A stretch of DNA of 64,000 nucleotides from assembly GCA_020746875.1 (NCBI GenBank), contig JAGTJL010000012.1, positions 124,001-188,000 of the forward strand, read 5' to 3'. Within the stretch, counting starts at the first letter, position 1; every line of letters begins with the position of its first letter. The notes under the pieces were generated by a model, which saw only the letters and a list, made by a program, of their open reading frames with translations, made no database searches and had not been told where the DNA came from. Positions 9,974 through 22,859 of this stretch are shown piece by piece. The stretch is from Rhexocercosporidium sp. MPI-PUGE-AT-0058. Taxonomy: Eukaryota > Ascomycota > Leotiomycetes > Helotiales. The translations under genes and the position numbers were made by a program.

Positions 9974-12900
9974 AAGGATGATACTGCAGATGGATTGGCG
10001 GAGGGTTTGCAATCTGTCTGTCTGGAAGAGAAAAACAAAGCCTTGGTCACATAAACGGCGGACAGACGTAGATTTGGTCACCGCTGATCAGGTAAGAGAT
10101 CAGGACTTGAACCCATTTTCTACTTGGAAGAAGCTCTAGCAACTTAACAGTAGTCTGCAGAATAGTTTCTTTAAAGTTGTCACAGTCAAGTGGTAGTGGA
10201 CCACATAGGTACTGGACTGAATTATTTCCATGATTTTGCAAAATTACTCACGGGGGCAGGAGCATTTTCCCTTTTGCAGATCAGTCAATCACGATGTACT
10301 GGCTGGTAAATAAACCTCAATACAACAAGCCTTTCCTGCGCTAGCCGTATTTCCATGACGAAGTACAACCTGCCTCCGTTCTTAAATCCTTGCGCATACT
10401 CGAGTTGCATCATGTTCTCGATGCTTTACTATAACGACCTGTTTTCCCCGCCAAATTACCCCACACTCCCTGCCCACTTGGTACCTGCATTGATTCAAGA
10501 ACCCGACCATGCCACAACATCCTCGCCTCGTCCGTGCTTTTCGTATTCTGCTCTGCAATTATTTGACAGCTGATTCGGTGTTTTCCATCAATATCCGTTT
10601 TCTTTACGTCCGCTCAGAAGTTTTTGTTGCATATCGCAGGTTTCAGTGCAATATTCAAACCACCACTAGCGCGGATGGCTTAGCTGAGGGGGTATTTCTA
10701 TTACCATAGTCAACAAGGAACTCGGAAGATGGGATACATTTCTTGACAGACATGACTGTATACAGGCTCCTTAATTTTTAAATATATTTATATTTGTATT
10801 TGTACTTGGGTTGACGGAGTTCTTTGAAACAGATAGACATAGGTAGTAGGTATAGGAGCTAAAAAAAAAAGTTAGTGCGATTTTTTTACCTCCCTGTATG
10901 CATGCATGAGCTGAATCCCTTGCTTCCCCGTTTGGATATTGCTTTAATTTTTGTCATTTTAAATCCCTGAAAATAAATGATAGTCATGACACAGTGAAGT
11001 GCGAGCAAACACAGCTCCCTCCTACCTCCACCGAGCAACCAATCTCTCCTAACCTCTCAAAGCCTACAAGCATTTCTCACTACTCATTTTTATACCTACT
11101 ACCCTAGCATATAACTCCCTGATCTACCGGACTGGCACAATCCTCTATTCCAAATGCAAGGAATGGACCGCCAGTGGCTCAAACGTCTAATGGCTTGGTC
11201 TAGACGAGAAAATTGAGATTACACTGCCGCACTGGGAGGACTGTTTCTGCGACTTTGAAAGCGAGGTATCTGACAGAAGGATATACGACGGAGATGACGA
11301 ATAGATAATGTTAGTTGGTGATTACAAATGAGACGAGTAACATTCGGAGCCAGTCGTTGGGGTTAGTCTGGGACACCCATTCATCTTGATATTGGCGAGG
11401 ACAATCGTAAATATGGATCGATGGTTTTAGGCGATTGATTCGCCTGTCTACTGTATCAGGCGAGAGTTCATGAGTAGACGGTTATTGTTCCGCTGGTTGA
11501 TGACTTTGTACAAACACCTCTTGCTTTAGACTTGATGTCATCTTCCAGTGGCGCGAATTTAGTTCAGGTATACCAAGACTGTTGAGAATACCTCCCCCTC
11601 CCGCCGGACCATATGAGTTTCTACATCGATGACCTATAGCCATCACCTCTAATGACTATATCAATATTGTCCTAATACAGTAGAATCAGATATAAGACAG
11701 ATCAATAACAACCTAAACATGATAGTATGAGACTAGAGGGCTATCTGTAGCACAGGTGGTCAAGATATACAGCTTGATTGCAGTGCCAGATTCAAAGAAC
11801 TTGTTTATGAATGGGACGGAGGGTAGTAATGAGACACATTTAGCGGTTGAGGATGGGGAAATCTCCTCGGAACCCTTGAATGCGCTGAATGACATGCTTT
11901 TGGAGAAGGCATCTGAGGCGGTAATGATTGCCGGAAGGTTGGGTAGCGGGCTGAGGTCCAAGCTAAGAAGAGAGATGGGGATTCGATGGGAGTTTTTATA
12001 ATGTTGTTTTGGCAAGGCAGGGTTTGAAGAAGCCGGTTGTGGTGTGGAGTTTCATTCAGAGTCTGTTTGCGAGGGATGTGCCGGATTGGCAGGCGAAGTT
12101 TGTTTTGTTGACATGTCGTTTGATCTTTGTCGTCTTGCGTTGACGGGAGATTGAGCCCACGAGTCATGCAGATGTATGCCTCCCATATTGATGGTTCTAC
12201 TGTGAATTATGCAAGTCCGAATAACTCCGTGGCAGGCACTGCGCAGATCAGTTCGATGAAGTAGCAGCATTTCGCCAGGATGGGGATTGTGATGGATAGT
12301 CATTTGCTTTCTATTGTAGCTTTGCTTGCTCGGGAAACCTCATTCCCGGGTTTGATGCGGAGTACACCCGCGTGTAGAGTTGAGGATAACCGTGATATTC
12401 TTTAATCTCATTGTGTTCTAGGAACGGAATATTCTCTTGTACAGCTGGGATGTCTAAGAATGCCGGCATATGCCGTTGACGACTATGAAATGATGATCAG
12501 ACGCAACCAGAATTATATCAGTTCATACAATCAGGCAAATATGCATCTCGCAACGATTTACCGTAGAAGCAATAGTCTGCAGGCCGTGCCGATGTTCAAC
12601 AGAAGCTGACACTCGCAACGACTCGAAAAGACCAGACGATGAAAATTGATGCGATGAACCCAACCATGCATGCGACTTGCGAAAATTGTGAAACACCCCG
12701 CATCAACAACTCCCCACGACAGCTTGCGACTGCAGTGAATATCAAACGAAATTGATCATGTCACTCTAATCCAAGAGCCCTTGCTCTGTCCAACGTCGCG
12801 AGAATAATCTTCGCCTCCGTTCCCCAATGTGGCAATACGATGCGTACGATGTGCATCAAAATCAGAAGAATAGATATTGGACCAACCAAATGCACGAATA

Positions 12901-13824
12901 TTTTTCTCCAATCTCGCAAGAGAACCCTCGCCTGATTAATGGAAGTCCGCCAGAAGTAGCAAGGCAAGGCGATCTTGGCGTGATCGCTTCGTACCGAGCA
13001 ATGCAACAGGCAAAAATGGTCAGCAAAGCCGCAAGGTAAGCAGGCAATAGCCATTCATTTGCCCCAAATTGCCCATCGGGCCATCGTGACACAAACCCAA
13101 AGAAGTAATTGAATGCGATGCGAATTGCGACTTGCAACAAAAATTATAGAGAGGAAATTAACTTAACTGCTCACTTTTTTTCTTCTTGCTTAGTTGTGAA
13201 TTGGACTGGGATATATGGAGCGCTCTCGTTTGCGGGTATTGAGGTGAGGGTGGATCATATTTGAAATGGAAAGAGAAAGTCACCCCACCCGTCACTCGAA
13301 TAGGAAGCCCTTTGCGGTACGATGTGCAACACAATTTGAGCAAATCGATGAGAAATGGATCCGAGGGATAGTTCTATGAGGCATTTGACCTTGTCCGAGG
13401 AGCGTGATGCGCGATTTGAGCAGGTAAAAAGGCTAATCTGGGCACTTCAAGGTTGAAAAAAGACAAGTCACGTGATTTATAGATCTCTCCCAATATCATA
13501 GCCATGTCATGCAAACCATAGTCGACGAATTGGAAGGCAAGGGACAGTTCACAGGTAATAGCGGAGGCCATGTGAGGGTTTGGGATAGTACTGAGGCAAT
13601 TTTCCTCTCCTGGTCTCGAATTGTGTACCTAAAAATGTCTAGTATTCAAAGCATGTTGAAGCGGGGTATCTTCTGCAAGTAAAGAATGGTATTTGCGCAT
13701 TTGATGAGTGAGAGGCATTGCATGAGCTGACTCGATTGTAGAGGCAGGCGGTTGGCTGCCCCTCGCATGTCGGCGGGTGGTCGAATATTAATATTATGAT
13801 TTGTTGGTCCTGATCTAACTCCAC
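9974..13824. other. Gene desert of about 3.9 kb
   Basis: No supported gene. Open frames are short and lack motifs. A possible relic lies at about 11130-11303: one frame reads KCKEWTASGSNV, then a TAA, then WLGLDEKIEITLPHWEDCF and on to an acidic end (RRIYDGDDE). That pattern suggests coding sequence broken by one stop. AT-rich tracts occur near 10770-10800. Confidence 0.45.
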
Positions 13825-14946
13825 CTATGCTTTCAGCCGTTGTCCTGCTATATCGTCTTGGGCATCCTTGAGTAAGAAACTACACAATCGTTAGCTTCGA
13901 TGTCGGGGATAGCCATTGAAAGCACTCACTTGTACCAAACCATAGCGGGACCAACAGTGCCCAGATGCCACAGACTGTGTGCATCCAAGCATCCAAACAA
14001 TGGTGGGAAATCAAGTACTTCCAAGCTCATAACCACCATAATCCAAGCAACAACAAAACCTGGCCACATTGCCCAGACTCGCCCTGATTGCCTGTACTTG
14101 TTGTAACTAAACCAACTCCAAAGCAGATTGTGGATAACACCAATCACCACGTTGGCAGCCATGTTGTATGTGTAGTCCCAATCGTACCACTTTAGATATG
14201 TGACATGCGCCACATACATGCTGATGCAGAGGACCGTCCATGCTCGCAGAATCGACTTCATCTTCTTCCCTCCTTGATCCATCCGGAATATCCGGATCGC
14301 GGTATAGTATAGACCATAGAGAACACTCGCCCCAGCCGCAAAGTAGTCCAGCTGCTCTGTGAGGGCAAAGTCTCTAGTATGGAACATCATGCTGCAGACC
14401 CAACTTGCCATGCCAAAGTATGCGAACTGTATGTAGTATTTGCGCATCGAGTAGGAGGCAGGTATGTTGGAGGTCAATTTCGACAGGCCATTCTGGTGCG
14501 CGAGGAAGTTAAGGAGGGAGAAGAACACGGAGAAGGGTTCTTGCATCCCGAGGAAGCGGTAGAAAGGCCATTTCCCGTGGAATTGGACGATGTCTTCGGA
14601 CGCGGCGACGCGTTGATCGGTGACGATGTGTTGGCAGGTATAATCGCATTCGGCTGGGCAGTCCCAGAAGAGGAGCCGGTGAAGGAGAGCTGGAACGTGT
14701 TAGAGGTTTCTGTCGAATTGGAAGTTATCGCGTACGTATTGAGGTTGGGTGCCCGCTGGCGCAGTTCTCCTCCTTGCAGACCTGTCTTTGATTAGAAAGA
14801 TTTGGCACACGATAGGGCTTCAGTACCTCTACGCAATGGCGGAAACTTGGGAGACGGTCCCCAGTGGAAGCAAAAGCTTGAGCTGCGAGAAGTGACAGCA
14901 GAAAAAGTAGCCCCAGAGGTAATTTGTAGACCTGTCTCAGAATCAT
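13825..14946 (-). CDS. PER1: PER1/PGAP3-family GPI-anchor lipid remodelling protein
   Basis: ER multispan membrane protein needed for GPI lipid remodelling, thought to act as the phospholipase A2 that removes the unsaturated sn-2 acyl chain. Four exons join in phase: 14946-14827, 14781-14736, 14689-13930 and 13879-13825, with introns of 45, 46 and 50 bp and CTAAT/CTAAC/GCTAAC branch sites, giving 326 residues. The N-terminus is a signal peptide (LGLLFLLSLLAAQAFAS) followed by a short lumenal cysteine-rich part (HCVE/VCKEENCAS, then LLHRLLFWDCPAECDYTCQ), typical of PER1. Several membrane spans follow with the family motif SMMFHTRDFALTEQLDYF, whose histidine and aspartate belong to the CREST-type hydrolase pattern, and later CLDAHSLWHLGTV with further histidines. 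The last exon gives FLLKDAQDDIAG. All hallmarks are intact. Confidence 0.95.
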
Positions 14947-16578
14947 GATGTTGTGGTTGGGGTAGTTGAAGGTCGGAGATGCACCCGCAGTCAAAAGGTG
15001 AGATGGCGTTCTGCAGGGAGCTTGGCGGCCGGAAGGCGATTTCATCCACAAGAACAAGGACGTGATTGGTCACTGGTTATTCCGAACTAGCATGACAGTC
15101 ATATCACCTACAGTTTTCAATACATCAATCTACATCCTCTAATCTATTAATTTCTCCTACTTGTATTTCAAAGCACTTTCAGGCTACCAACCATGTGGAA
15201 GTTTGTAGTTGCTCTTTTTGCACAAAGTCATCATACCAACTGCTAGTCTTTCTCGCTTAGTTTCACCGCTACCATGCGGCCAAAAAAGTCTGCAGACTAT
15301 TGAGAATATATCTGTAAATAACGCGTCTCCCGTCATCAAATAACGGGGCTGTAACTCAGTGGTAGTGAGTATATCATACCAATGATATTCGGATCGTACT
15401 AACCGCGGTTGGTAGGAGTGCCTCGTTTGCAGCAGATATCCCAGATATCTAATCTCAGATCGATGAAGTCCGGCGTTCGTAAGTAACACTTATGAAACTG
15501 CTCTTAGAACCATGTATTAACATGCTTTCTAGGATCCGCCGCTGCTCCAGCAAAGATTTTTTTGGAACTTTTTGGCATGCCATAGAACACCTTTAAGTGC
15601 TTTGTGAACCGGTGTGTGACCGTCAGAGGTGGTGTGGAGTGAGCTAAGCGGACACGTAAGGCACTAAGTCGTCGGACAGGTTTCGGAGTACCCCGCGAGC
15701 CATTTTCCCTTGCATCGGAATATCCTGGGGCCACTAGGCTTTTACTTATAGAAATACTTTTTGCCATCCTCTACTATATGAGTCAACTGTACAAACCTGG
15801 CTGTAGCTTGTGTAATAGAATTTCGTGAAGTTCTGGTTGACACTTCTGGACATCCCTCCCACTTTTGCTTCTCCGCTTGCAAAATTCAAAGCACTCCAGC
15901 CACGTAAGTACGCTGCAAACGAGGCTCTCCTGATTTCTATTAGTCTCGTATACAGACGCTTGGGAACGATATACTCACTACTTAAACCTCCGCCGGAATC
16001 AAGCACTTAGTGATTTACGGCACGTGACTGGTCACTCTGACGATGCCAGCCGCCAGCCAATCCTTCTCTGGGGCTGCAATAGGTATCAAGATATAACTTA
16101 GGTACAAGGTACAAGTATTGAGATGCTGTGTTCTACTTTTAGTGTGTGGTGGCAGCCATTTCGGTGCTTTGTTTACCACCTCGCTTACGGCCTATCACTT
16201 GATAGTTCTCGTCTGCCAATGTGGAATTGCTCTTGCCTAGTCTAGAATCTGGGTTAGGTTCAAAGGGAAACGGCTTTGAGGGGGCTGATTCGAAGTTCCT
16301 TTTTTGGGTTGAAGTACGGTACATTACTCAGGGTATTGCCCAAGAGTCTTGGCTGACATGGACGAACACAGAACTGTGGCTTTTCACCAAATCTTTCCTT
16401 CCCTTTCCATTTATCTCGCGGCTGGAAAATCCCCTAAACGAAACCAGTGTTAAAATTTCAGATATATTACCCTCTCTGCTTCGTTTCCGCTTTGATGATA
16501 TGTTGGGTATGTGGTGTCTGCTTTCGGCGTAAAGTGGGGTTTGCTACTTCGTAATCTTTCGTGGAAGCTATTGGGTTA
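14947..16578. other. Intergenic region, no supported gene
   Basis: About 1.6 kb. Short frames on both strands (for example minus 15504-15767) show no recognisable domain. A sequence near 15345-15375 resembles a tRNA A box, but no B box follows. The region separates PER1 from the decayed helicase. Confidence 0.45.
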
Positions 16579-18290
16579 CTACCATTTGCCCGAGTCGTCG
16601 TCTCCTTCTATTCCCTCGACTGGATTGAAAGTTTCTGTCATCTTAAGAGAGGAGTAAATACGATAAGCAACACCAGGGGAAGTAGGATAGGCAAACCTAT
16701 TACATACAGCCGTAAGATAGTCGTCGACACTGAAATCGTTCTTGATTTTGCCCATTAACTCGTTCATGGAGTCACGTACGGCCAGATCTTCCCTCGGGAC
16801 ATGCTCATGATCGCACAGTAGGAAGCCGTGAAGACTGCCCAGCTTCAATTTCTCCTTTTCAACAACGAGTAGCTCTATGGAGTATCTAGTAAAGCAACTC
16901 TCCTGCCCAACAGCTCTTGTCTGGACGAGCATAAATAGTTCTGACCAGTCCTTCTGAAACTTGTCTTGGGGGGTTTCCGTAGTCTTCAGATTGCCAGTCC
17001 CATTAAATCTGATACTTTCACTCTTAGTTGCTTTTTCAGACCGATCTCCGTGATATCGATCACTGCGAGGGAACTCTAAAAGATGGTTTAGTTGCCGGTG
17101 CGTCCTGCCAGGTGATTCTTGATTCTTGAGACAGCTGTGGCAAGTTTCGTAGACTGCTAGCGGTCTCCAATGAAATATATTGCCGGAACAGATATCTCCG
17201 TGGTGAAGACAAGGTCTTTGGTCTTGTCGACTATTACAGGATACTCAGCGTTGCGTTAAGGCGATGAAATCGGAAGAAAGTCATGGCACTTCCCGTTCCC
17301 TCTTCAAAGAGACAAAGTCACTAGTCTCTTGGCTTCCCAGCTCGGCATCTACTGTCTCTGGTTGGTCTGCATCTGGAAATAGCCGGGGCATTCATCCGGA
17401 TCCAAAGTAACTTCATCGTTATTTTTCTGTACTTGGGCCGGAAGCGTGAGGTAAGCCCCTGCCATCGAATGATGGTTGCTTTCCACGGTGTATTATGATC
17501 GCAGCGAGGCAGGTTGTGGGCTTTCCTCTACGCTTTGCTGCTAGGGATAGTAACTCATTTAGTTAATTCTTCTTGTTCGTAACCATCTCAGTGAAGTACG
17601 TCTTGAAGAAGGGCCTGTTGTTCAAGGGTGTGACATGGAGTAGAGCAAAGTACGACTGGATATCGGTATAGTCATTAGTGAGGAGGGTCCGTCGAAAAAA
17701 TGCGGTACACAGTATTAAGTTGGACTGCGGCCTGATTAATGGTAGAATCTTGGTCTCTGCTCCGATGTCCTTCGTTGAATATGATCCGCCTCTAATCTAC
17801 GACAAAGAGTCGGACGCTGTGCCTATTAATTTTGAATCTGGACTTTTCCTGTCTTCGGATCCTTTCTACCCCCTCGACTCGGAATCGCTCTTTGGGGTGC
17901 TTGCGTCAGTGGATGAAACTCAGATGAATTTCCTTCCAAGAGAAGGCACTCTGCTTCTAGCTTGTTGTAAGTGACTAGAGTCACATCTTTCCATGAAAGA
18001 TGTGTTCCATTGCATTGGCTCCAAAAACTCCGGTGAAATGGTACATCTTTAGACCGGGTTCGCACAAAGTCTTGAACTCTTTTTCCCACATGCGAATGAG
18101 AGAAGATGCTATCATCACCAATTTTGGGTTCCTGTAGGGCATGTCTGGTCAAGAGCAATGGCAGTTACAGTCTTGCCAAGACTGTTGTCATCGGCCAGTT
18201 TTGCACCTTGGTGAATAATCTGCTCTGCTTTCCTCAAGAGTCCAATCTCTTCCCATCGTTGAGGTTAGAAGTCGAAATTTGTGTTCTTAG
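16579..18290 (-). pseudogene. Decayed SNF2-family helicase/ATPase
   Basis: Blocks of a SNF2-type ATPase appear in order on the minus strand but in different frames. Near 18140-18265 a frame gives RKAEQIIHQGAKLADDN then SLGKTVTAIAL, a Walker A region related to DDMGLGKT. Near 17950-18125 comes LVMIASSLIRMWEKEFKTL and DVTLVTYNKLEAE. Near 17700-17790 comes RIIFNEGHRSRDQDSTINQA, the DEAH/DEGH-box block with the first Asp changed to Asn. At 17588-17683 comes LTNDYTDIQSYFALLHVTP. Stops and frame changes separate the blocks. Further down a frame of about 225 codons (about 17255-16579) stays open and includes YETCHSCLKNQ; it may be a less damaged part of the same gene. The helicase C-terminal motifs were not found here. 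Presumably nuclear and inactive. Confidence 0.7.
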
Positions 18291-19488
18291 AAGATAGCTT
18301 GTGAGAAATTTTCAGAAAGTTGGTCTCCACGAGATACGTTTCGAAGTATGCAGACGATTGATGCTGAGGGTCACGTCGATATAGATCTTCTGTGCAGATG
18401 TTGAAGAATTGTCCGCGCTCTGGCTCCTATAGTTTGTGGTTCTTTCCACCACATCTTTCTGCTGTTCCTTTCCTTGAGATATGGATTATATAAGCCTGAT
18501 TATCATCACCTTCCCGAGAATTGTTTTGTTTTGAGTCAATGCGACGTCTCGTTGAGCAGATTTCTCTTTCGCGACAGCGTTTCCAGCTGACATCTGATTG
18601 ATGTCCTAACAAATCGTCTTTTGCTTCCTTTCAATCGCCCAGGCGAACATACTATCTGGTAGTTTTCATCATGTCCCAAACTGCCATACCTCGGGCTAGT
18701 GGGCAGTCCGGCAAGTCAGCCTAGCGTCAACCTTATGTCTGCGTTGATTCTCGGGATTTTACACCATCTTGATCCTTCAGAAGATCTTCCGGCTCTGTTC
18801 GATGTAGAGATCTGTTCTCTAGACATGAAAAGCGCGATAAGAGCACGCTGAACTAGTATTAGTGCCGTGCGCTGAAGTTTATCGGTGTTGGAATTGTATG
18901 AAAGTTGGAGTTAAGATTAAGAGAGAGGGGGGGAAAGGAAGTATTGGGAGGCGAGTGGAGCTGCAGGGTGATTCACATTCTCTTCAATATGGCATGACTG
19001 CAACCTCAACTGTAGACATTCATTCATGGGCAAGTTTCCCAACACGGTGGACTGCAAGCGTTCTTGTACTGGGTTCTTTTGATGCCTGGGCTAGGTTAGC
19101 TAGGTTCAAGCCAGCATTCATGGCTATCTACGCACCCCAATGTCAGGTAAGGAGGGCTGTTTTTCTGTACAGCCATTTCATTATTCTTTCTTGGTGTTTC
19201 AGTTCCCACTTCAGTATGTTGCAGATGATGTATCTTGCAGAGTGAGTGTTGCAGAGTGCGAGTAGTGCGATGGACAGTGTGTTGTTGTCATTGTTCTTCT
19301 TGTTGATTTGTTGAGTTTGTTGGTATATCCAGGTGTTTGAGAGTGCAAGGTCGGAAGATGATCCCGTTGATTGGATTCGCTGAATATATAACGCCCAAGG
19401 CCACGCGAAGGCCAAACTCTTCTTGGGCTACCCATACCTGGAGGGCTGCTGGGAAGAGGCCGCACCCCCAGGACAGGCGAAGTCGTAC
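18291..19488. other. Region without a supported gene
   Basis: About 1.2 kb. The first 400 bp may hold more of the decayed helicase's N-terminal part, but I could not match it. A frame at 18862-19245 (+) lacks motifs. TTGTTG-rich sequence lies near 19275-19320. Confidence 0.4.
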
Positions 19489-20034
19489 TTACTCCGTACG
19501 GTCTTTGACAGCTTGCTCCACGTCCTCGTTCTTCTTCCTCTTCTTGTCTTCCCACCAGCGCTTCCATTTCTTTGAGAACGCACCAAAGTACGTGAAGTAC
19601 TCCGAGGAGATGAAGCCCACCACAGCCAAGACCAGGAACCAGCCGTTGCCCTCTACGAGGCCATTTTTACGGATGTCGTTCAAGGTCAGGCCAAACCCGG
19701 CGACATCGAAAGCGAAAGAGGCAAGGAAGAAGATGGACAGGTGTCGAAGCTTGGGTACCCGGCGGAAGTAGCGCCAGTAGGCGCAGAAAGAGGCAGAGCC
19801 CAGATTGATCGCCAGAGAAACACAGACACAAGTAATTCCCGCGATATCTGTGCCCTTATAGGGCCAACCATAGATGCCGTAGGTGTTGATGTTGAGGAGG
19901 AAGAGGATGACGGCAAACACAATGAATGAATAATATTTTTTCCGCTTAGGAGAGAGGAGGGCGCTCCACAGGAAGACAAAGATCATGAGCCAAATGAAGA
20001 CTCCCAGGGTCCCGAGAGGGGAGAGGGGGTCCAT
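19489..20034 (-). CDS. Predicted five-span membrane protein, unknown family
   Basis: The ATG at 20034-20032 (CATCATGGACCCC) starts a 181-residue single-exon protein; the open frame extends 12 codons further but only to a TTG. About five hydrophobic spans can be seen: LGVFIWLMIFVFLWSALL, YSFIVFAVILFLLNINTYG, a Cys-rich one with ITCVCVSLAINLGSASFC, LSIFFLASFAFDVAGFG, and WFLVLAVVGFISSEYFTYFG. The C-terminus is strongly basic then acidic (KKWKRWWEDKKRKKNED), suggesting a cytosolic tail and possibly a dilysine-type ER signal, though not at the very end. I cannot name the family. The clean length, spans and start make it a likely real gene. Confidence 0.7.
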   Translation of the reverse strand: MDPLSPLGTLGVFIWLMIFVFLWSALLSPKRKKYYSFIVFAVILFLLNINTYGIYGWPYKGTDIAGITCVCVSLAINLGSASFCAYWRYFRRVPKLRHLSIFFLASFAFDVAGFGLTLNDIRKNGLVEGNGWFLVLAVVGFISSEYFTYFGAFSKKWKRWWEDKKRKKNEDVEQAVKDRTE

Positions 20035-21797
20035 GATGAGAGATTGAAAGTCTAAATCCAGTTTAGACAAGGAGAAATCGTCAAAGTAAAGAGGAATTGA
20101 AGCTGGGATTGGGAAGATTCAACAACGGTCGTGGTGATTGTGGAAACTGGAGAATTAGAAATGAAGCCGGAGTAGACAAAATATCGAGGTGCCGCTGTCC
20201 TCGTCGTTCCTTCCTCAAATGCCAACCGCTCCTCCCCTATGGGGATTTTTGGGGATTCTGGGATTTCTCCGGCGAAATGTATCGTCGGATCCTGAGTTTA
20301 AACCTGACTGCCTGGATCAACATGCCAAATGTCCTCGCACAACCTTAGGACATTGCTTGGGACAATTATAGATCTATCGCCCACCACGAGACCGGCGTTG
20401 AATAGAGATGGGCGACCTGCCAACACCTCACGACCATCAAATGTCCTGGCTGACCTTCGGGGAATTCTTTTAAATTCTACAGTTAGGAGGAGTCCGTTGT
20501 GCTTCTAAGTCCAGCCTGGTCTCGGCTTCTGTTATCAATTGTCCGCGTCCACTTTAATGACATTGATGTTACATACACAAAAACAAACTGTCTGTTTTTT
20601 AATGCTGTTCTTCCGAGAACTCCTGTCTACTCAACTTCAGCAGAGTTTGGATGCTAGACAATGTTATGTAACGGAGTTTAAGGTGCTTTAGTAATGTTCT
20701 GACTTGTTTTGATGCCATTCAGTCTTTCCAAAATGTTTGTCCGCAGCAGGCAACTGTTTGTTGTCCAGCCTGGCCTGGGGCATCTTTTTGAAGCAGACCC
20801 CCGCGAGTTAGATAATCATGCACTACTCTTTTGTTTTTCATTCTCCCTATATTTTGATATATTGTGGTATTTTACTTACGCAGTGGCATCTTAAGTCTCA
20901 GAAGCTTTGTTTTTTCCGATTTTTGTTTTCTCCGTGCTAATGAACTAAGCGAGGTTGAGATCTGGCATAATTATGTGGTGGAATCGAGCAGGACCATTGA
21001 CCCGAACAATTGAAGATTTGCTCATTAATTTGAGATTTCCGCAGATTTGATTGAAAAGCGACTTGTTGAGTCAGCCTGTAGTTCACTAATTTTCCGTCAG
21101 AACGGGTTCTCTGTGGCTTATGTAAAAGCTCGCAGGGTGGCAAATGGGGATTGATTACCCAGGTTCCAGAAGTGTCTTGTTACTTCTAGAGTAGACTTGA
21201 TTTTAATTCCATGTATTTAAGAAGCTCTAATTAAAATTTGGCATTTCTATCGGGTCGAGACCCCCACCAGAAGTCCTCATCGCTTCCCAACACATTGCAG
21301 TATGCCTTTGACTCTCATTCTGAGTCATTCGAGTACTGAAGGGTCGATTGGCAAAGAAAGTTTATTATCATTCGCAGCGCTGATTAGCTAAAGATATCAG
21401 CCTGGCCTGGTCATAGGATTGTAATTCGGAATGCTAGGGTGATAGGAAGACTTATCAAAGCCTTCATAGCGGAAGACATCGTCATGCCGCCGAGTCTCGA
21501 TGTGCACCTCGCCTCTGGAATGAAGATTTTTTATAATTATTTAGGAGAGAAAAAAAGGAGCCCCCAGACTTTGTCCGTCTAGTAATCTTCAGGTAGACAA
21601 GACTTAAGGTCCAATACTTTCTTGACTAGACGAGCTAGCTGTTAGAATACCAACATGCTAGAATTTCGTTCTACTAACCAGCTAAAAATACACCAGTATC
21701 TCGTCCCCACTGCACTACCCTACGCATCACACAAAACGTTAATTTTTTTTTTTACAACAAGCATACTTAATACTTCCTTAGAACTTTCAAATCTTTT
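20035..21797. other. Intergenic region, no gene seen
   Basis: About 1.76 kb with only short frames on both strands. The sequence is AT-rich from 20560 onward. The last 80 bp before 21798 contain a T9 run and an AT-rich leader, consistent with a promoter for the following gene. Confidence 0.5.
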
Positions 21798-22859
21798 ATG
21801 AAATGGGAACCCCTACATGAAACACGACATCATCATGAAACAACCGCGCGCCCAATTATATTTACGATGCACGCATATTGCCCTTGGTTATCTATGGTCA
21901 AATTCGTATTAATGATCATCTACTTCACAGCTTCGCCCATCGTCTTATTCTGCCTGCTATTCTCGCAGATACAAGGATGCGAATTTTTCTGCCTCGGTCC
22001 AGAATCGCACATCAAGAAAGTGATCACCGTCCCTCCTTGGATTTTTTACAAACTGCCATTACTACACTTAGCTTGCATGACCCTTGCTTTTAACCAAGGC
22101 TATGGCATGAGGGTGTGGACGATTTCTCGCAACGCAAGTCCAAATGACGTCGCCATGGACATCAGAACCAACATATCGAGATGGGTGGCGTTCAGCCGAA
22201 GAAACTACTTCTGGAAGGTATTGATTTACGAGGAGGACGAAATACGTCTCGTCTTCGCAGAGCACTTGGCCAGTCAAAGATGTACTGGTATGCATCTCTT
22301 TGGACCACTGCCAATGATCATTAGCGTTTCTGCGATTTTTTCAGCTCAAGCAATACCCCTCGCCGCGTGTAAATTTTGGTCAGAGGACAAGCTATTGAAC
22401 GGGGAGACAGTAACGTTCGGGGAACGAGAGATTAGGGTTGGATGTATGGCGTTTGTATACATACTATTTTCTGGGGCCTTATTTCACAAAATGCGAGAGC
22501 ATGGTTGGAGCTTCAGACTTGGTCGATTTGGAAGAGAGATCCACAGGAAGGCGTTACAAGGAAACTGGGATCTCGGCCCAGGCTACGAAAATCCGAAGAA
22601 ACAGATGATGTGGTGGATAGAAATGCTTTTGGTGGTGGAGGAGGATGACATATATCAGGCGAATGAGAGGTTCAGAGAAGCTATTATGCCTGTGCTCGAC
22701 ATGATTCCGTCGAGGCCAGAATGTTATGCAGAGGAATTTGTTGAAGAAGGAGCTCTAGAGGCTGGCTTTATGGACCATTATATGAAGAGAAGGAAGGGCT
22801 TTCTTCAGCTCGCTCCCACCATGCCAAAATTGGCGGAGACAAAGGAGTTGGTTCCTTGA
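21798..22859 (+). CDS. Predicted four-span membrane protein, unknown function
   Basis: Single-exon frame of 353 residues starting MKWEPLHETRHHHE. Four hydrophobic stretches are visible: around residues 32-55 (KFVLMIIYFTASPIVLFCLL), about 82-98 (LPLLHLACMTLAF), about 170-195 (MIISVSAIFSAQAIPLAAC) and about 212-230 (VGCMAFVYILFSGALF). The loop between spans 2 and 3 is soluble and charged (FWKVLIYEEDEIRLVF). The C-terminal third is acidic and helical-looking (LLVVEEDDIYQANERF). The second ATG (MHAYCPW, 24 codons on) is a possible alternative start. I do not recognise the family. Confidence 0.65.
   Translation: MKWEPLHETRHHHETTARPIIFTMHAYCPWLSMVKFVLMIIYFTASPIVLFCLLFSQIQGCEFFCLGPESHIKKVITVPPWIFYKLPLLHLACMTLAFNQGYGMRVWTISRNASPNDVAMDIRTNISRWVAFSRRNYFWKVLIYEEDEIRLVFAEHLASQRCTGMHLFGPLPMIISVSAIFSAQAIPLAACKFWSEDKLLNGETVTFGEREIRVGCMAFVYILFSGALFHKMREHGWSFRLGRFGREIHRKALQGNWDLGPGYENPKKQMMWWIEMLLVVEEDDIYQANERFREAIMPVLDMIPSRPECYAEEFVEEGALEAGFMDHYMKRRKGFLQLAPTMPKLAETKELVP

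Noticed and set aside
14379..14795. Open frame of 138 codons on +
   Set aside because: It overlaps PER1 exons 2 and 3 on the opposite strand, and PER1 has clear homology and splice signals.
15340..15415. tRNA-like start (GGGGCTGTAACTCAGTGGTAG) resembling an A box
   Set aside because: No B-box (GGTTCRANNCC) at the right distance and no foldable cloverleaf.
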